A stretch of DNA of 57,137 nt from Clostridia bacterium (GCA_012840125.1 DULZ01000041.1:1-57137); one strand, 5' to 3'. Positions 15,685 through 24,258 are shown, counted from the first letter of the stretch. The notes: generated by a model not told the origin, from the letters alone. A program made the numbers and translations.

Positions 15685-15713
15685 ATTATATAATGGGTCA
15701 AATCAGGTGTCAA
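15685..15713 (-). promoter_or_regulatory. Vegetative (sigma-A) promoter of the liv operon
   Basis: On the reverse strand a perfect -35 TTGACA (15713-15708) and a perfect -10 TATAAT (15690-15685) are separated by 17 bases. Transcription would start near 15678, giving a leader of about 165 bases before livJ. Confidence 0.88.
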
Positions 15714-15738
15714 TCCTTGGCCCGCCTCATCTCCTCCC

Positions 15739-16929
15739 TTACAGAATTTGCATTTCATCAGGCGTCACCGTTAATTTCTCCACGCCCGTGGCAGTGACCA
15801 GGTAGGTGTTTTCAATGCCGGCCACTCCCACTCCGGGAAAGACAAATTTGGGCTCCAGGGCAAATACATGTCCTTCCGCCAGGGGTACCTCCACCCCTTT
15901 GGCAATTACCGGCCATTCATTCACTTCCAGGCCCACCCCGTGCCCGATAAAAGTGACCGGCTTGCCGTACCCCATGAAGTGCTCCGCCAGGCCCGCCCGG
16001 GCAGCAATACCCAGGGCTTCTTCATAGATTTCGGCCCCGTTTGCCCCCGGCTTAGCTCTTTCTTCCACCATGTGCTGTACCTCCAGGGCCACTTGAAATG
16101 CTTTCGCCAATTCACTGGGAGGTTTGCCGAGGCAATACATCCTGGTCTGATCCACCATGTATCCGGTATAATTGCCCATGGAATCGACGCTGATCACTTT
16201 ACCGGGCGTGATCACGGCCCCGCACGGGCCCTGGGGGTACAAGGGAGACAGCCCCTGGCCCCCGAGAGGAGTATCATAACAAGTCGGCACCGCCGCTTCC
16301 GGCCCTACCAGAACTTGTCCAATAAAGAGCTCCATGTTGAGCCCCCGGAACCTGGTAAAACCGTAATGGCCCCGCCGCCGCGCTTCGTATTCGAACTTGG
16401 CGGCTAAGGCCAAGTCCGTCATCCCCTCTTGGATCAAACCCGGTATGGCGGCAAATACTTCCCCGTGGACCAGCCCTGATTTTTTGACCAGGGCGATTTC
16501 ATAATCCGATTTGACCGACCTGACCAACCTGGTCAGGTGGCTGGCATCTTCGATGGCTACCTCTGGACCCAAGATTTTTTGATAGCGGAAATAATCCTTC
16601 GCCGGCAGCACATCCAGTTCCATACCCAGGCGTTGTGGCCGGTGCCCGTAGGCCTTAAGGACAGCCCCGAGACTGCGCAAACTGTCCAGGGATAGGACCT
16701 GGGTCAGCGCCGACTCGCGCCTGGCCCGGTTAAGGTCTTTGCGCACCAGGAGCAACGGTTCCCCTGCCTGTGGTATGTACAGGCACCCGTTGGGCACGGT
16801 CCCGCTGAAATAATACAGGCTGGTGTTCTCCACTATTAAGGCGCCGTCTAACCCTGCCCGGCCCAGCTGCTCTTGCAGCCCGGCTGTGCGCCGGGCCAGT
16901 TCCTCCGCCGGCACATGGCTGTAATCCAA
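15739..16929 (-). CDS. M24-family metallopeptidase (Xaa-Pro aminopeptidase-like)
   Basis: A 396-residue creatinase/prolidase-type protein. The N-terminal creatinase-like domain spans about residues 1-145 and the C-terminal pita-bread domain follows. The five metal ligands of the family appear in order: Asp in SVDSMGNY, Asp in VDQTRMY, His in IGHGVGLEVNEWP, Glu in ALEPKF and Glu in GIENTYLV. It probably removes N-terminal residues before proline in the cytoplasm. The TTG start has GGAGG nine bases upstream. It lies just upstream of the liv promoter, so amino-acid scavenging is a plausible shared theme. Confidence 0.85.
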   Translation of the reverse strand: MDYSHVPAEELARRTAGLQEQLGRAGLDGALIVENTSLYYFSGTVPNGCLYIPQAGEPLLLVRKDLNRARRESALTQVLSLDSLRSLGAVLKAYGHRPQRLGMELDVLPAKDYFRYQKILGPEVAIEDASHLTRLVRSVKSDYEIALVKKSGLVHGEVFAAIPGLIQEGMTDLALAAKFEYEARRRGHYGFTRFRGLNMELFIGQVLVGPEAAVPTCYDTPLGGQGLSPLYPQGPCGAVITPGKVISVDSMGNYTGYMVDQTRMYCLGKPPSELAKAFQVALEVQHMVEERAKPGANGAEIYEEALGIAARAGLAEHFMGYGKPVTFIGHGVGLEVNEWPVIAKGVEVPLAEGHVFALEPKFVFPGVGVAGIENTYLVTATGVEKLTVTPDEMQIL

Positions 16930-17076
16930 CGATTCACACCTCCATAATAGTCAATAGTCAGAATTTCCAGTAAAATTCTTCGCTATGTGGCAGAAAATTC
17001 CTCCTCTAACCTGCCGGGAATTATGTATTCAAAGGACACAGAAGTTCCATCCCCCTGTGTCCTGCTAATAGCTCCC

Positions 17077-18123
17077 CTAGCTCGGCTGGCTGTAATTAAG
17101 TTTATCCCCTACACTGGACCTGGTCAAGGGTTTGTAAATATCGGTACCCTCGGGAAGATAATCCCATCGTTCCCCTTCGATTAAGATTTGTACTTGATGC
17201 ACTCCGGGCAGGCTGGTTAAGGTGTAAACCAGGGAATTGACCAGCTGCTTCTCAAAGGCGCTGCCTCCTCCATAGCCCACAAATTCCCGGCTGAAATTCA
17301 CGGTTAATAATTTTTCCGTCTCCTGCCATTCCAGGCTGAGGATCTTGGTACCGCTCCACAGCACATGATTAAGGCTGCTGTCTTTCGGCGGTCCTTGGGC
17401 CAACAACTCCAAAGCCTCCTGGGCTTTTTCCGGTACCGTTAAGCCCGCCGGAATGGCGTAAGTCAGGGGCACCAAAAACATGGCGTTTTCATCGCCAAAG
17501 AATACCCGGATCTCGTCCTGGCCTTCCTGTTTTTTGCCCGTCAAGTTGACCCCGTGCTCCTTTTGCAGGGGTTGATCCAGGGTTACCCCGTGGAGTTCCT
17601 TGATAGGCTCCCCGTCAATGGAAAGCTGCACGCGTTTTACTTCCGGCAGTTCCGCCAAAGTATAGGTGAGGGATGCCAGGGCGAGCTCTACTTCCTGCTC
17701 ATCCTTTAATTGCAAGAAATCCTGGGTTAGGTCCAGGTAAACAGTACCGCTGTTGGCGGAAAAATAGATATCCCTCAGTTTCGTTCCCTCAGGAATGGTG
17801 GGCGCCACGAAATCGTTATTGGGGCCTGCCAGCAGCTTTTCCACCGCTACTTTAGCTACTTCTTTCGTTGGGTTGATATCAATGGTTACCGGCACCAAAT
17901 ATGCTTTATCAACGGTGGCAAAATATATTAAAACCTGACTCCGTTCACTGGACAGGACTAACTGCCTCTTGCCGTTGGTCGTTATTTCACTGCGGCCGTC
18001 ATCTTGAGGGCCGGCGGATCTGGCACGTAAACCGCAACCAGCCGTCAAGAAAACCAGCAGCAATAGAATGAGCACCACCCAAAGCCGCTTTCTCCGCATG
18101 ACGGTCAGCCAATTATGCTCCAT
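17077..18123 (-). CDS. GerM-type lipoprotein with two GerMN domains
   Basis: A 348-residue secreted lipoprotein. A positively charged start and hydrophobic run end in the lipobox LTAGC (Cys near residue 30). Two GerMN (sporulation/germination) domains follow; each has the pattern of a Pro-rich start, a KAVEKLLAGP/EALELLAQGP-like helix and a YLDLTQDF/LTVNFSREF-like strand, near residues 75-190 and 205-330. Such proteins act in spore cortex synthesis and germination. The ATG at 18123 is the first in-frame start after an upstream TAG. The only strong ribosome site lies 35 bases away across a potential hairpin. Confidence 0.8.
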   Translation of the reverse strand: MEHNWLTVMRRKRLWVVLILLLLVFLTAGCGLRARSAGPQDDGRSEITTNGKRQLVLSSERSQVLIYFATVDKAYLVPVTIDINPTKEVAKVAVEKLLAGPNNDFVAPTIPEGTKLRDIYFSANSGTVYLDLTQDFLQLKDEQEVELALASLTYTLAELPEVKRVQLSIDGEPIKELHGVTLDQPLQKEHGVNLTGKKQEGQDEIRVFFGDENAMFLVPLTYAIPAGLTVPEKAQEALELLAQGPPKDSSLNHVLWSGTKILSLEWQETEKLLTVNFSREFVGYGGGSAFEKQLVNSLVYTLTSLPGVHQVQILIEGERWDYLPEGTDIYKPLTRSSVGDKLNYSQPS

Positions 18124-18128
18124 GTCAA

Positions 18129-18168
18129 CCTAGGCTTAGTCGTAACAAAACCTAGGGGTCACCTCCTT
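18129..18168 (-). promoter_or_regulatory. Displaced ribosome-binding site with intervening hairpin (16S-3'-end-like)
   Basis: On the reverse strand a perfect AAGGAGGTGA (18168-18159) is followed by two CCTAGG palindromes (18156-18151 and 18134-18129) and then the GerM ATG at 18123. Pairing the two CCTAGG copies would loop out 16 bases and bring the ribosome site to about seven unpaired bases from the ATG. The + strand of the same segment also reads AGTCGTAACAA then TCACCTCCTT, both found near the 3' end of 16S rRNA. Confidence 0.4.
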
Positions 18169-18247
18169 GATGCTAGCTGAAATCGGCTTAAACAAGTATT
18201 CTATTCTCTTCACGGCTCTTTAATTCCTGCTATTTAGGTGTTTCCAA

Positions 18248-19279
18248 TTACCTGGCAATATATACTTGCCGGGCTTTCACCAAAACCGCAGCCAGTACCA
18301 CCAAATTCAAACAACCAAAAAACGGGTATATGGTCTTAATTAATACGGAGAAACCAATCCTGCTCAGCAAAGCGGCGCCGGTCAGCAAAAGGATTACCGT
18401 CACCGGATAGGACAATTGCCGGGCCGTTAATCTTAAAGCCAGCCCCATGGCATCGACCATGGCCGAGGTCAGCATGGCTAACCAAAGCACGACGGCATAA
18501 CCAAGGCCCACCGGGAAAGATTGCTGCCTGGCCAGGTACAAAAGGGGCACTTCCACCTGCTCAACCACCTGGTGATGCTCCAACAGCACCGCACACAGCA
18601 GCCAAGCAAGCATCCCCAACAGGATGCCGCCGAGCAAGACGGCACGGGTACCTTCATGCCGGTGAGTATTAGCAAAACTTACTAAAATTACCATCCCGCT
18701 AATCATATTATATGAAACATACAGCAACGCTGACAGCAGCCAGGATCCGTCACCCGTCATGCCGTCAGGGAAAGAAAAACGGCTTCCTCCTTGCCAGGCC
18801 GAGCCGGCCACGATCAAGATCCCCAAAATCATGGCAGGCACCAGCAGGGAGTTAAAAGCCAGTACTCCTTCCCGCTGGGCCAGCAGGACACATAACAGGA
18901 TCAGTGTGCTGGACAACACCCCCATCCAAGCCGGCAGGGCAAAATACTCTTGGAAGGCTGCCCCACAGCCGGCCAGCATGATGACCAAACCGGCAAACAG
19001 GTAAAGGGACAGCCACCCATCTACCACCGTACCGGCCTTTTTTCCCAGCAAGAATGCCAGGAATTCATGGTATGAATTAACCCGGTAATGTGCTGCCAAC
19101 CGGAAGATCAGCATCCCTACGAGCATAAACCCCGAGCCGGCCACCAGCGTACCCCACAAACCGGCCCGGCCGAAAGAAACGAAAAATTGCATCAATTCCT
19201 GCCCTGAGGCGAACCCGGCACCCACAACCGCCGCCACATAGGTCAGGGATAAGGCCCACACCTTGCCCATCTTATACAC
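18248..19279 (-). CDS. YkvI-family membrane transporter-like protein
   Basis: About 343 residues with around ten hydrophobic helices. The N-terminus contains YVAAVVGAGFASGQELMQFF, characteristic of the YkvI family, distant relatives of the amino acid/polyamine/organocation and LeuT-fold transporters with an unwound first helix (GAGFASGQE). The substrate is unknown. The start is uncertain: GTG 19279 follows AAAGGAG by twelve bases, ATG 19270 is next, and the frame opens upstream at a TTG (19303). It is divergent from yyaC, with a 110-base gap that presumably holds both promoters. Confidence 0.75.
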   Translation of the reverse strand: MYKMGKVWALSLTYVAAVVGAGFASGQELMQFFVSFGRAGLWGTLVAGSGFMLVGMLIFRLAAHYRVNSYHEFLAFLLGKKAGTVVDGWLSLYLFAGLVIMLAGCGAAFQEYFALPAWMGVLSSTLILLCVLLAQREGVLAFNSLLVPAMILGILIVAGSAWQGGSRFSFPDGMTGDGSWLLSALLYVSYNMISGMVILVSFANTHRHEGTRAVLLGGILLGMLAWLLCAVLLEHHQVVEQVEVPLLYLARQQSFPVGLGYAVVLWLAMLTSAMVDAMGLALRLTARQLSYPVTVILLLTGAALLSRIGFSVLIKTIYPFFGCLNLVVLAAVLVKARQVYIAR

Positions 19280-19416
19280 GGCTTGCTGCAACTCCTTTGC
19301 CAATGAAATATGGCTTCTTTCTAATCCTATGCCGCTTTAGCACTAATTACATCCGCCAGTATAAGATCTCCAATTTTTACATATACTAAATACCAAAACC
19401 GGAAAGGAGGCTGATT

Positions 19417-20058
19417 ATGTCAAGGATGCCATATCAATTGAGTCGTCCTGTGGAAACATCAGCACTTATGCCGCCTCCAAAAATCAAATGCCATCACGAA
19501 GAACCTTACCTGATCACCCGGTTGGGACGAGCCCTCCAGCAGCATTTAACGATTCTCGACCCCACAGGCTTAAGGAAACGGGTGATTGTTTGCATAGGTA
19601 CGGATCGCTCCACCGGTGACAGCCTGGGACCGATCGTAGGAACCCGTTTAATCGACCTGGGCACACCTGTCACTGTTTACGGTACCTTGACCAAACCGGT
19701 GCATGCCACTAACTTGCAAGAAACGCTGGACGAGATTTACTCCTGCTTCGACAGCCCCATCGTCATTGCCGTAGACGCCTGCCTGGGCCGGTCCGAAAGC
19801 GTCGGTTCCATTACCCTCGCCTCCGGGGCCCTCAAACCGGGCGCCGGGGTTAACAAGGAGCTGCCTCAAGTGGGCGATATTCATTTTACCGGTATTGTAA
19901 ACGTGGGAGGTTACATGGAGTATTTCGTACTGCAAAATACCAGGTTGGGCCTGGTGTGGAAAATGGCTAATGTCATCGCCGCCAGCATCCACCATGGTTT
20001 ACTCCTCACCCATGCGCAGCAAGCCGCGGAAACCGGTACGACACCCGGCCTCCAGTAA
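19417..20058 (+). CDS. yyaC: Spore protease YyaC
   Basis: A 213-residue protein of the YyaC family, which resembles the germination protease Gpr and HybD-type peptidases. Family signatures are VIVCIGTDRSTGDSLGP near residue 55, the acidic VAVDACLGR near 125 and GDIHFTGIVNVGGYMEYFVL near 155. It is found near parA/parB in many spore formers, as here. The ATG has AAAGGAGG six bases upstream. It is the only + strand gene in the left arm between 6.7 and 32 kb. Confidence 0.9.
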   Translation: MSRMPYQLSRPVETSALMPPPKIKCHHEEPYLITRLGRALQQHLTILDPTGLRKRVIVCIGTDRSTGDSLGPIVGTRLIDLGTPVTVYGTLTKPVHATNLQETLDEIYSCFDSPIVIAVDACLGRSESVGSITLASGALKPGAGVNKELPQVGDIHFTGIVNVGGYMEYFVLQNTRLGLVWKMANVIAASIHHGLLLTHAQQAAETGTTPGLQ

Positions 20059-20063
20059 AGATA

Positions 20064-20103
20064 TTGGCAGCAGGTCATAGGAACAAAGCATACCTGCTGC
20101 CAA
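20064..20103. terminator. Convergent terminator between yyaC and the bactofilin gene
   Basis: TTGGCAGCAGGT at 20064-20075 pairs perfectly with ACCTGCTGCCAA at 20092-20103 across a 16-base loop; A/T-rich bases follow. It lies between two convergent stop codons. Confidence 0.65.
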
Positions 20104-20110
20104 AAGAATT

Positions 20111-20506
20111 TTATGCCTGCCCCGCTTTCAGTTCCGTTTTTGCCGGGGCCGGTTTCTCCGCCTTGTCCATTTGACAGGTACCCTGAAAAACAGCCCCGTC
20201 ATCGATGACTAGACTGCTGACCTTGAGGTCACCGACAATCCTGGCCGTATTAGCTAACTCCAGTTTTCCGCTGGCCACCACATTACCTTGCATGTGACCG
20301 GCAATTAATACATTGCGGGCATAGATGTTGCCTTCTACCCTGCCCGTGTCTCCCACGACGATATCTCCTTTGGTGCTGATATCCCCTTGTAATCCCCCAT
20401 CAATCCGCACGCTGCCTTTGGCGGCAATTTTGCCGGTAAAGACTGTATCGGCACCGATAATCGTGTCTATTTCGCCGTAGGATTGGGCGTCCCGTTTGCG
20501 CAGCAT
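20111..20506 (-). CDS. Bactofilin (polymer-forming cytoskeletal protein)
   Basis: A 131-residue protein. A short N-terminus is followed by right-handed beta-helix repeats from about residue 14 to 110 (IIGADTVFTGKIAAKGSVRI, then GDISTKGDIVVG, VEGNIYARNVLI, GNVVASGKLEL), and an Ala/Lys/Pro-rich tail. Bactofilins form nucleotide-free polymers at the membrane and often recruit or position cell-wall hydrolases. The gene directly upstream encodes an M23 peptidase, a recurrent partnership. All three genes 20111-22120 form one operon. Confidence 0.9.
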   Translation of the reverse strand: MLRKRDAQSYGEIDTIIGADTVFTGKIAAKGSVRIDGGLQGDISTKGDIVVGDTGRVEGNIYARNVLIAGHMQGNVVASGKLELANTARIVGDLKVSSLVIDDGAVFQGTCQMDKAEKPAPAKTELKAGQA

Positions 20507-20528
20507 TACTTAATGTTACCTCCTCGGG

Positions 20529-21554
20529 TCACTGCTTTAATATAGTCAATGGATCTATGTACTGGCCGTCTTTCATAATGCGAAAATCCAAATGGGCCCC
20601 GGTGGAACGGCCGGTGCTGCCCACCCTGGCCACAATTTGTCCTTTCGTTACTTCCTCTCCCACTTTGACCAGCAGGCGCGAATTATGAGCATACTGGGTC
20701 TGGTACCCGTTACCATGGTCAATCACCAGTACCCTACCCCAGCCGCTCCGGTAACCGGCAAAAATCACTTTGCCGCTGGCGGCGGCTTTCACCGGCGTAC
20801 CTGCCCTGGCTGCAATGTCAATTCCTTCATGAAACTCCCTGCCGCGATTGGTAATGGGATTCTTCCTCCACCCAAAGGTGGAAGTAAGCCGTCCTTCCAC
20901 CGGCCATAAATCGGGGACGGTGGACAGGTACTCCAGCCTTTCTTCCACTTCCACCAGCAGTCGTTCCATTTCCATGGCCTTTTTTTCTGCCTTTTCCTGC
21001 AGTTCTTCATAATTTTCTGCTATCTGGTGCACCAGTTGGAGACTCTGCTCGGCGCCCCGGCCTGCCTGCCTGGAGGTGTTGACGGTGGTCAGGCGTTGTT
21101 CCAAATCCTCCCACCTACCGGCATCATAATTGTCCTGCTCCAAATCGAACTGCAAAGGCTCCAGGCTCCCGCCGGAACCGGCCAAACCTGCTTCGTCCCG
21201 GGATGTCTCCAACCCAACCAGGGAGCGCACTTTCCGGTCCAGTTCATCGAGCATGTGCAGCTTGGTTTCCATGGCTTGCGCTTGCCGCTCCAGCTCTTTA
21301 ATTTGCCTGGCTTGATACTCGTTAATGGTCTCCAGTACCTTCAATGACGCCACTTCTTCCTGGTAAGTAAAGTAGCCGTAGGCAAAGAAGATCATGCAGC
21401 CCAAACCGAATAAGCTGAAAAAGGTCATAAGCGGTACGAGGATCACGGGTATGCGCCATTTCCGCATGGAGTTTTCATTGTTGGGGATTAAAAGCAGGGT
21501 GTAGTATTTTTGTTTCTTGGAACGGCCGTCTATCTTGGGCCATTTCCTGTTCAA
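20529..21554 (-). CDS. Membrane-anchored M23-family peptidase with variant metal site
   Basis: About 341 residues: a cytoplasmic N-terminus, one transmembrane helix near residue 35-60 (VILVPLMTFFSLFGLG), a coiled-coil-rich spacer (about 65-215) and a C-terminal LytM/M23 domain. The domain has HEGIDIAARAGTPVKAA and YAHNSRL, but the usual H-x-H pair is H321-L-D323 (GAHLDFRI), so one zinc ligand is Asp instead of His. It may be a weak peptidase or a divisome/elongasome activator. TTG 21554 is chosen: AGGAGG lies seven bases upstream and it overlaps the preceding stop (TTGA); the open frame extends to 21587. Confidence 0.82.
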   Translation of the reverse strand: MNRKWPKIDGRSKKQKYYTLLLIPNNENSMRKWRIPVILVPLMTFFSLFGLGCMIFFAYGYFTYQEEVASLKVLETINEYQARQIKELERQAQAMETKLHMLDELDRKVRSLVGLETSRDEAGLAGSGGSLEPLQFDLEQDNYDAGRWEDLEQRLTTVNTSRQAGRGAEQSLQLVHQIAENYEELQEKAEKKAMEMERLLVEVEERLEYLSTVPDLWPVEGRLTSTFGWRKNPITNRGREFHEGIDIAARAGTPVKAAASGKVIFAGYRSGWGRVLVIDHGNGYQTQYAHNSRLLVKVGEEVTKGQIVARVGSTGRSTGAHLDFRIMKDGQYIDPLTILKQ

Positions 21555-22120
21555 GATGCGCCCTCCTCTCCCTGATAAGCCAGCCAACTGCTCAAATTGG
21601 GATCCTGCCTCGCCCGGTCCAGGGCTAACCGTTCTTCCTCCGTCAGGCGGTAGCGAGACTGTCCTTTTCTAATCGGCTTGGCAAAAAGGCGGCACTCATC
21701 CCGGCCGTAAAGGCTGGTTAAAACCACCCCGTCGTCCTGGCTGTCCAGCAGCGCCAGGGAAAAGCTCTGGTCACTGCCCTGATCTTGAAATGCATTGTAC
21801 CTGACGATACCTACTTTTTGGATAGCAGAGGCAAGCGTCTGTTCCAGTTCTCCGGTTTTCTTTTCCAAAGCCTCAATCCTGGTGAAATATTCCCTCACTT
21901 CTGCGCGGTGCTTGATGATCAGTTCCTCAACGTTGCCTGTATGTATACCGGCCAGTAACTCTAAGTATTGGCGGCGAAATTTCTTATTGGCTCTGCGTTC
22001 GAGGAGAAAAAGTACTAAAAAAAGCAGGTTAACCAGCACAAGACATGCGAGTAACATTGCTTGATTATAATCCATCTTGGACAAGAACTGCTGCAATGCC
22101 GGTATGGTTTCCAAATCCAT
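21551..22120 (-). CDS. DUF4446 family membrane protein
   Basis: A 189-residue protein with one N-terminal transmembrane helix (AMLLACLVLVNLLFLVLFLL, residues about 20-40), a basic/coiled-coil middle and a conserved C-terminal core with VGIVRYNAFQDQGSDQSFS and LALLDSQDDGVVLTSLYGRD. The family is common in Clostridia beside parB/bactofilin genes; its function is not known. ATG 22120 is preferred (GGAGG about eleven bases upstream) over the longer open frame. It leads the operon with the M23 peptidase and bactofilin. Confidence 0.8.
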   Translation of the reverse strand: MDLETIPALQQFLSKMDYNQAMLLACLVLVNLLFLVLFLLERRANKKFRRQYLELLAGIHTGNVEELIIKHRAEVREYFTRIEALEKKTGELEQTLASAIQKVGIVRYNAFQDQGSDQSFSLALLDSQDDGVVLTSLYGRDECRLFAKPIRKGQSRYRLTEEERLALDRARQDPNLSSWLAYQGEEGAS

Positions 22121-22262
22121 GGACTGACAATCCTCCTCAATTCTGCCTTGGTTACTATTCCACATGGAGGGCAAGTTTTCCTTTTTTCTGCATACTTTTT
22201 AGGCTTGTCTAATCCGTGGGAAATTGATGCATTATTGATATAATTTGTCAATAGTTCCATCC

Positions 22263-22970
22263 TTATTTAAAGAAAGAAAGGCACCACATCAGCCCCATGG
22301 CCACAAAAACCGCCGGCAGTAAGTTGCCTACTTTAAACTTTTTAATGGACAACAGGTCCAGCCCAATGGCAAAGATTAATAAACCGCCCACCGCGGTCAT
22401 TTCCGTCACCACCGCCTCCGTCAAAAAAGCCCCCAGCCAATGGGCCAGCATGGTGATGCTGCCCTGGTAAACAAAAACCGTGATAGCGGCAAAAGCCACG
22501 CCCCAGCCTAAAGACGAAGCCAGGATAACGGCGGACACCCCGTCCAGCAGGGATTTGGCATACAGGGTGGTATGCTGCCCTGTCAGACCGCTTTCCAGGG
22601 AACCCATGATGGCCATGGCGCCGACACAGTAAAGGAGGCTGGCACTGACAAATCCCTTCACAAAGGTTGTTTCTCTCCCGCCGTTGGACACCAGTCTTTC
22701 CATGGCTTGTCCCATTCTTTCCAGCTGGGTTTCCAAAGCCAGCAGTTCCCCCAGTATGCCCCCTAGGACCAGGCTGACCAGTACTACCAGGATATTGTCG
22801 GTGGTAATCGCCATGGTCAGGCCGATCAAGACCACCCCAAGCCCGATGGCCTGCATGACCACCTGCTGCATTTCTTCTTTGAGGGCACTACCTGCCCACC
22901 TGCCTAAAGCAGCTCCGACCACAATCGCCACCGTATTAACGATCGTCCCTAACACCGTCTTCTCTCCCAT
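22263..22970 (-). CDS. DUF554 family membrane protein (YdfK-like)
   Basis: A 235-residue protein with about six to seven hydrophobic helices. The N-terminus GTIVNTVAIVVGAALG, the middle ASLLYCVGAMAIMGSLESGL and SLLDGVSAVILASSLGWGVA are the conserved blocks of DUF554. The family is widespread in Firmicutes and proposed to transport small solutes, without firm proof. It stands alone between two - strand neighbours; the ribosome site before the ATG is weak. Confidence 0.8.
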   Translation of the reverse strand: MGEKTVLGTIVNTVAIVVGAALGRWAGSALKEEMQQVVMQAIGLGVVLIGLTMAITTDNILVVLVSLVLGGILGELLALETQLERMGQAMERLVSNGGRETTFVKGFVSASLLYCVGAMAIMGSLESGLTGQHTTLYAKSLLDGVSAVILASSLGWGVAFAAITVFVYQGSITMLAHWLGAFLTEAVVTEMTAVGGLLIFAIGLDLLSIKKFKVGNLLPAVFVAMGLMWCLSFFK

Positions 22971-23049
22971 CTTGCCTGTATTTTTGATATCTCTTATTTA
23001 AGTATAAACCCTGCTGTCAAGACCGGACCCTCCCTGGCGAAAGCTCACA

Positions 23050-23074
23050 AAAAAAGACAGGGTGTTCCCTGCCT
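23050..23074 (-). terminator. Intrinsic terminator after the 70-residue protein gene
   Basis: On the reverse strand GGCAGGG and CCCTGTC (23074-23068 and 23063-23057) form a stem with a four-base loop and one mismatch, followed by seven Ts (23056-23050). Confidence 0.85.
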
Positions 23075-23088
23075 GCGTATAAACGGGT

Positions 23089-23301
23089 TTATTTTTGTGC
23101 ATCATACATTTCATCGTCAATGGTGAAGAATTCTCCCGGTTTAATGGTAATCAAACCTTTGTCCCACAATTCTTTTGCTACTTCGTATAAGGAGGATCGC
23201 TGTTGCTCCGGTAGTCTGGCTACAAATTCATTGATTTGTTCAGGCGGCACATTGTTCACAAACTTGACCCCGCCGTACTTGAGAATATACTCTTTGGGCA
23301 A
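23089..23301 (-). CDS. Small conserved-looking hypothetical protein (70 aa)
   Basis: The product is a soluble 70-residue protein without membrane segments or cysteines. It has a predicted helical middle (PPEQINEFVARLPEQQRSSL) and an acidic C-terminus. I do not recognise the family. The reality of the gene is supported by an AGGAGG ribosome site before a TTG start and its own strong terminator. It is monocistronic between the DUF554 and PPC-domain genes. Confidence 0.65.
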   Translation of the reverse strand: MPKEYILKYGGVKFVNNVPPEQINEFVARLPEQQRSSLYEVAKELWDKGLITIKPGEFFTIDDEMYDAQK

Positions 23302-23542
23302 CGGTCTTCCCTCCTAACAGGATTTATTATTAAAATGACCCGGTTTTTAATTAATATTCCCTAGGAGTGGCATTATTTCTCAAAAATAATCTTTCTTTGC
23401 CGCTTTTTATTCCATTTTTTGTATTCATCCCAAAGAGCTTTTCTCCCAATAGGGCGGGCCTCAACCGGGCCTGCCGGTCAGTGGAAAAGTATTGCTGCCA
23501 CTTAATGCCGCCCAACGGGCCGTCTTTTCCCTGCCGTACTGC

Positions 23543-24001
23543 CTAACCCTCCGGATCATCCAACTCAAGCACGGCAAAGCCCATTTGCGGATCCACCTTT
23601 CTCCTCCCTTTAACCTGCAGCAATTCAAGAATGATCGCTTCGCCAATCTGCCACACTTTTACTCCTTCCCTGGTGCAGCCGGTAAGGGTGTCCTTTTCCC
23701 TACCGCAGGCGGCATGCAGGTGCAGTTTCGGTTTTCCTTCTTCATTGAGAAAGATAGTGCCCGTCCCCACGGCTTCACTGACGCCCCATAATGGTTCAAC
23801 CATGATTTTCGGTTTTACCTGTGTTCCGTCCTCCGGACCGACCACCAGCTTGCTGCCGCTATCGGCCCCGCCGAGGAAATGGACCAGGGCACTGCTGATA
23901 TTTTGCACCTGGGCAAATTCTTCGATCACATCGGGAATGACATCCCCGTGTTCCAACCTGAGCACAAAGATCCGCCCCAGCTTTGCTTCTCGATACTGCA
24001 T
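23543..24001 (-). CDS. PPC (PCC/DUF296) domain protein
   Basis: A 152-residue cytoplasmic protein made of a single PPC domain, the trimeric fold found alone in bacteria and fused to AT-hooks in plants. It shows LEHGDVIPDVIEEFAQ near residue 16, FLGGADSG, and the metal-site-like LHLHAACGRE near 95. Bacterial members are called DNA-binding proteins by annotation transfer, but their role is unsettled. ATG 24001 has AGGG six bases upstream; an ATG two codons earlier overlaps the ribosome site. Confidence 0.82.
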   Translation of the reverse strand: MQYREAKLGRIFVLRLEHGDVIPDVIEEFAQVQNISSALVHFLGGADSGSKLVVGPEDGTQVKPKIMVEPLWGVSEAVGTGTIFLNEEGKPKLHLHAACGREKDTLTGCTREGVKVWQIGEAIILELLQVKGRRKVDPQMGFAVLELDDPEG

Positions 24002-24258
24002 TTTCATCCCTCCCGGTTCTGCTTCTCAAGATACACGGATTTCCTACCACCGTCCCCTTGGCGGGCATATCTCCAGGCGCCGGCTCCGGTGATCCTGTTA
24101 TCGCCGCCGGTAACGCCCGGGCCGCTAACAGCACATCCGCCGGCCAGGCATGATTCTCAATGGTCACCGGCAAGACCGCCCGGGCCCAAGGGTTCCCGGC
24201 TGACTCCTGTGTTCTGACAGTATTACTTTTCTGCTTGCACTCCTTTGGATAAAGGGTT

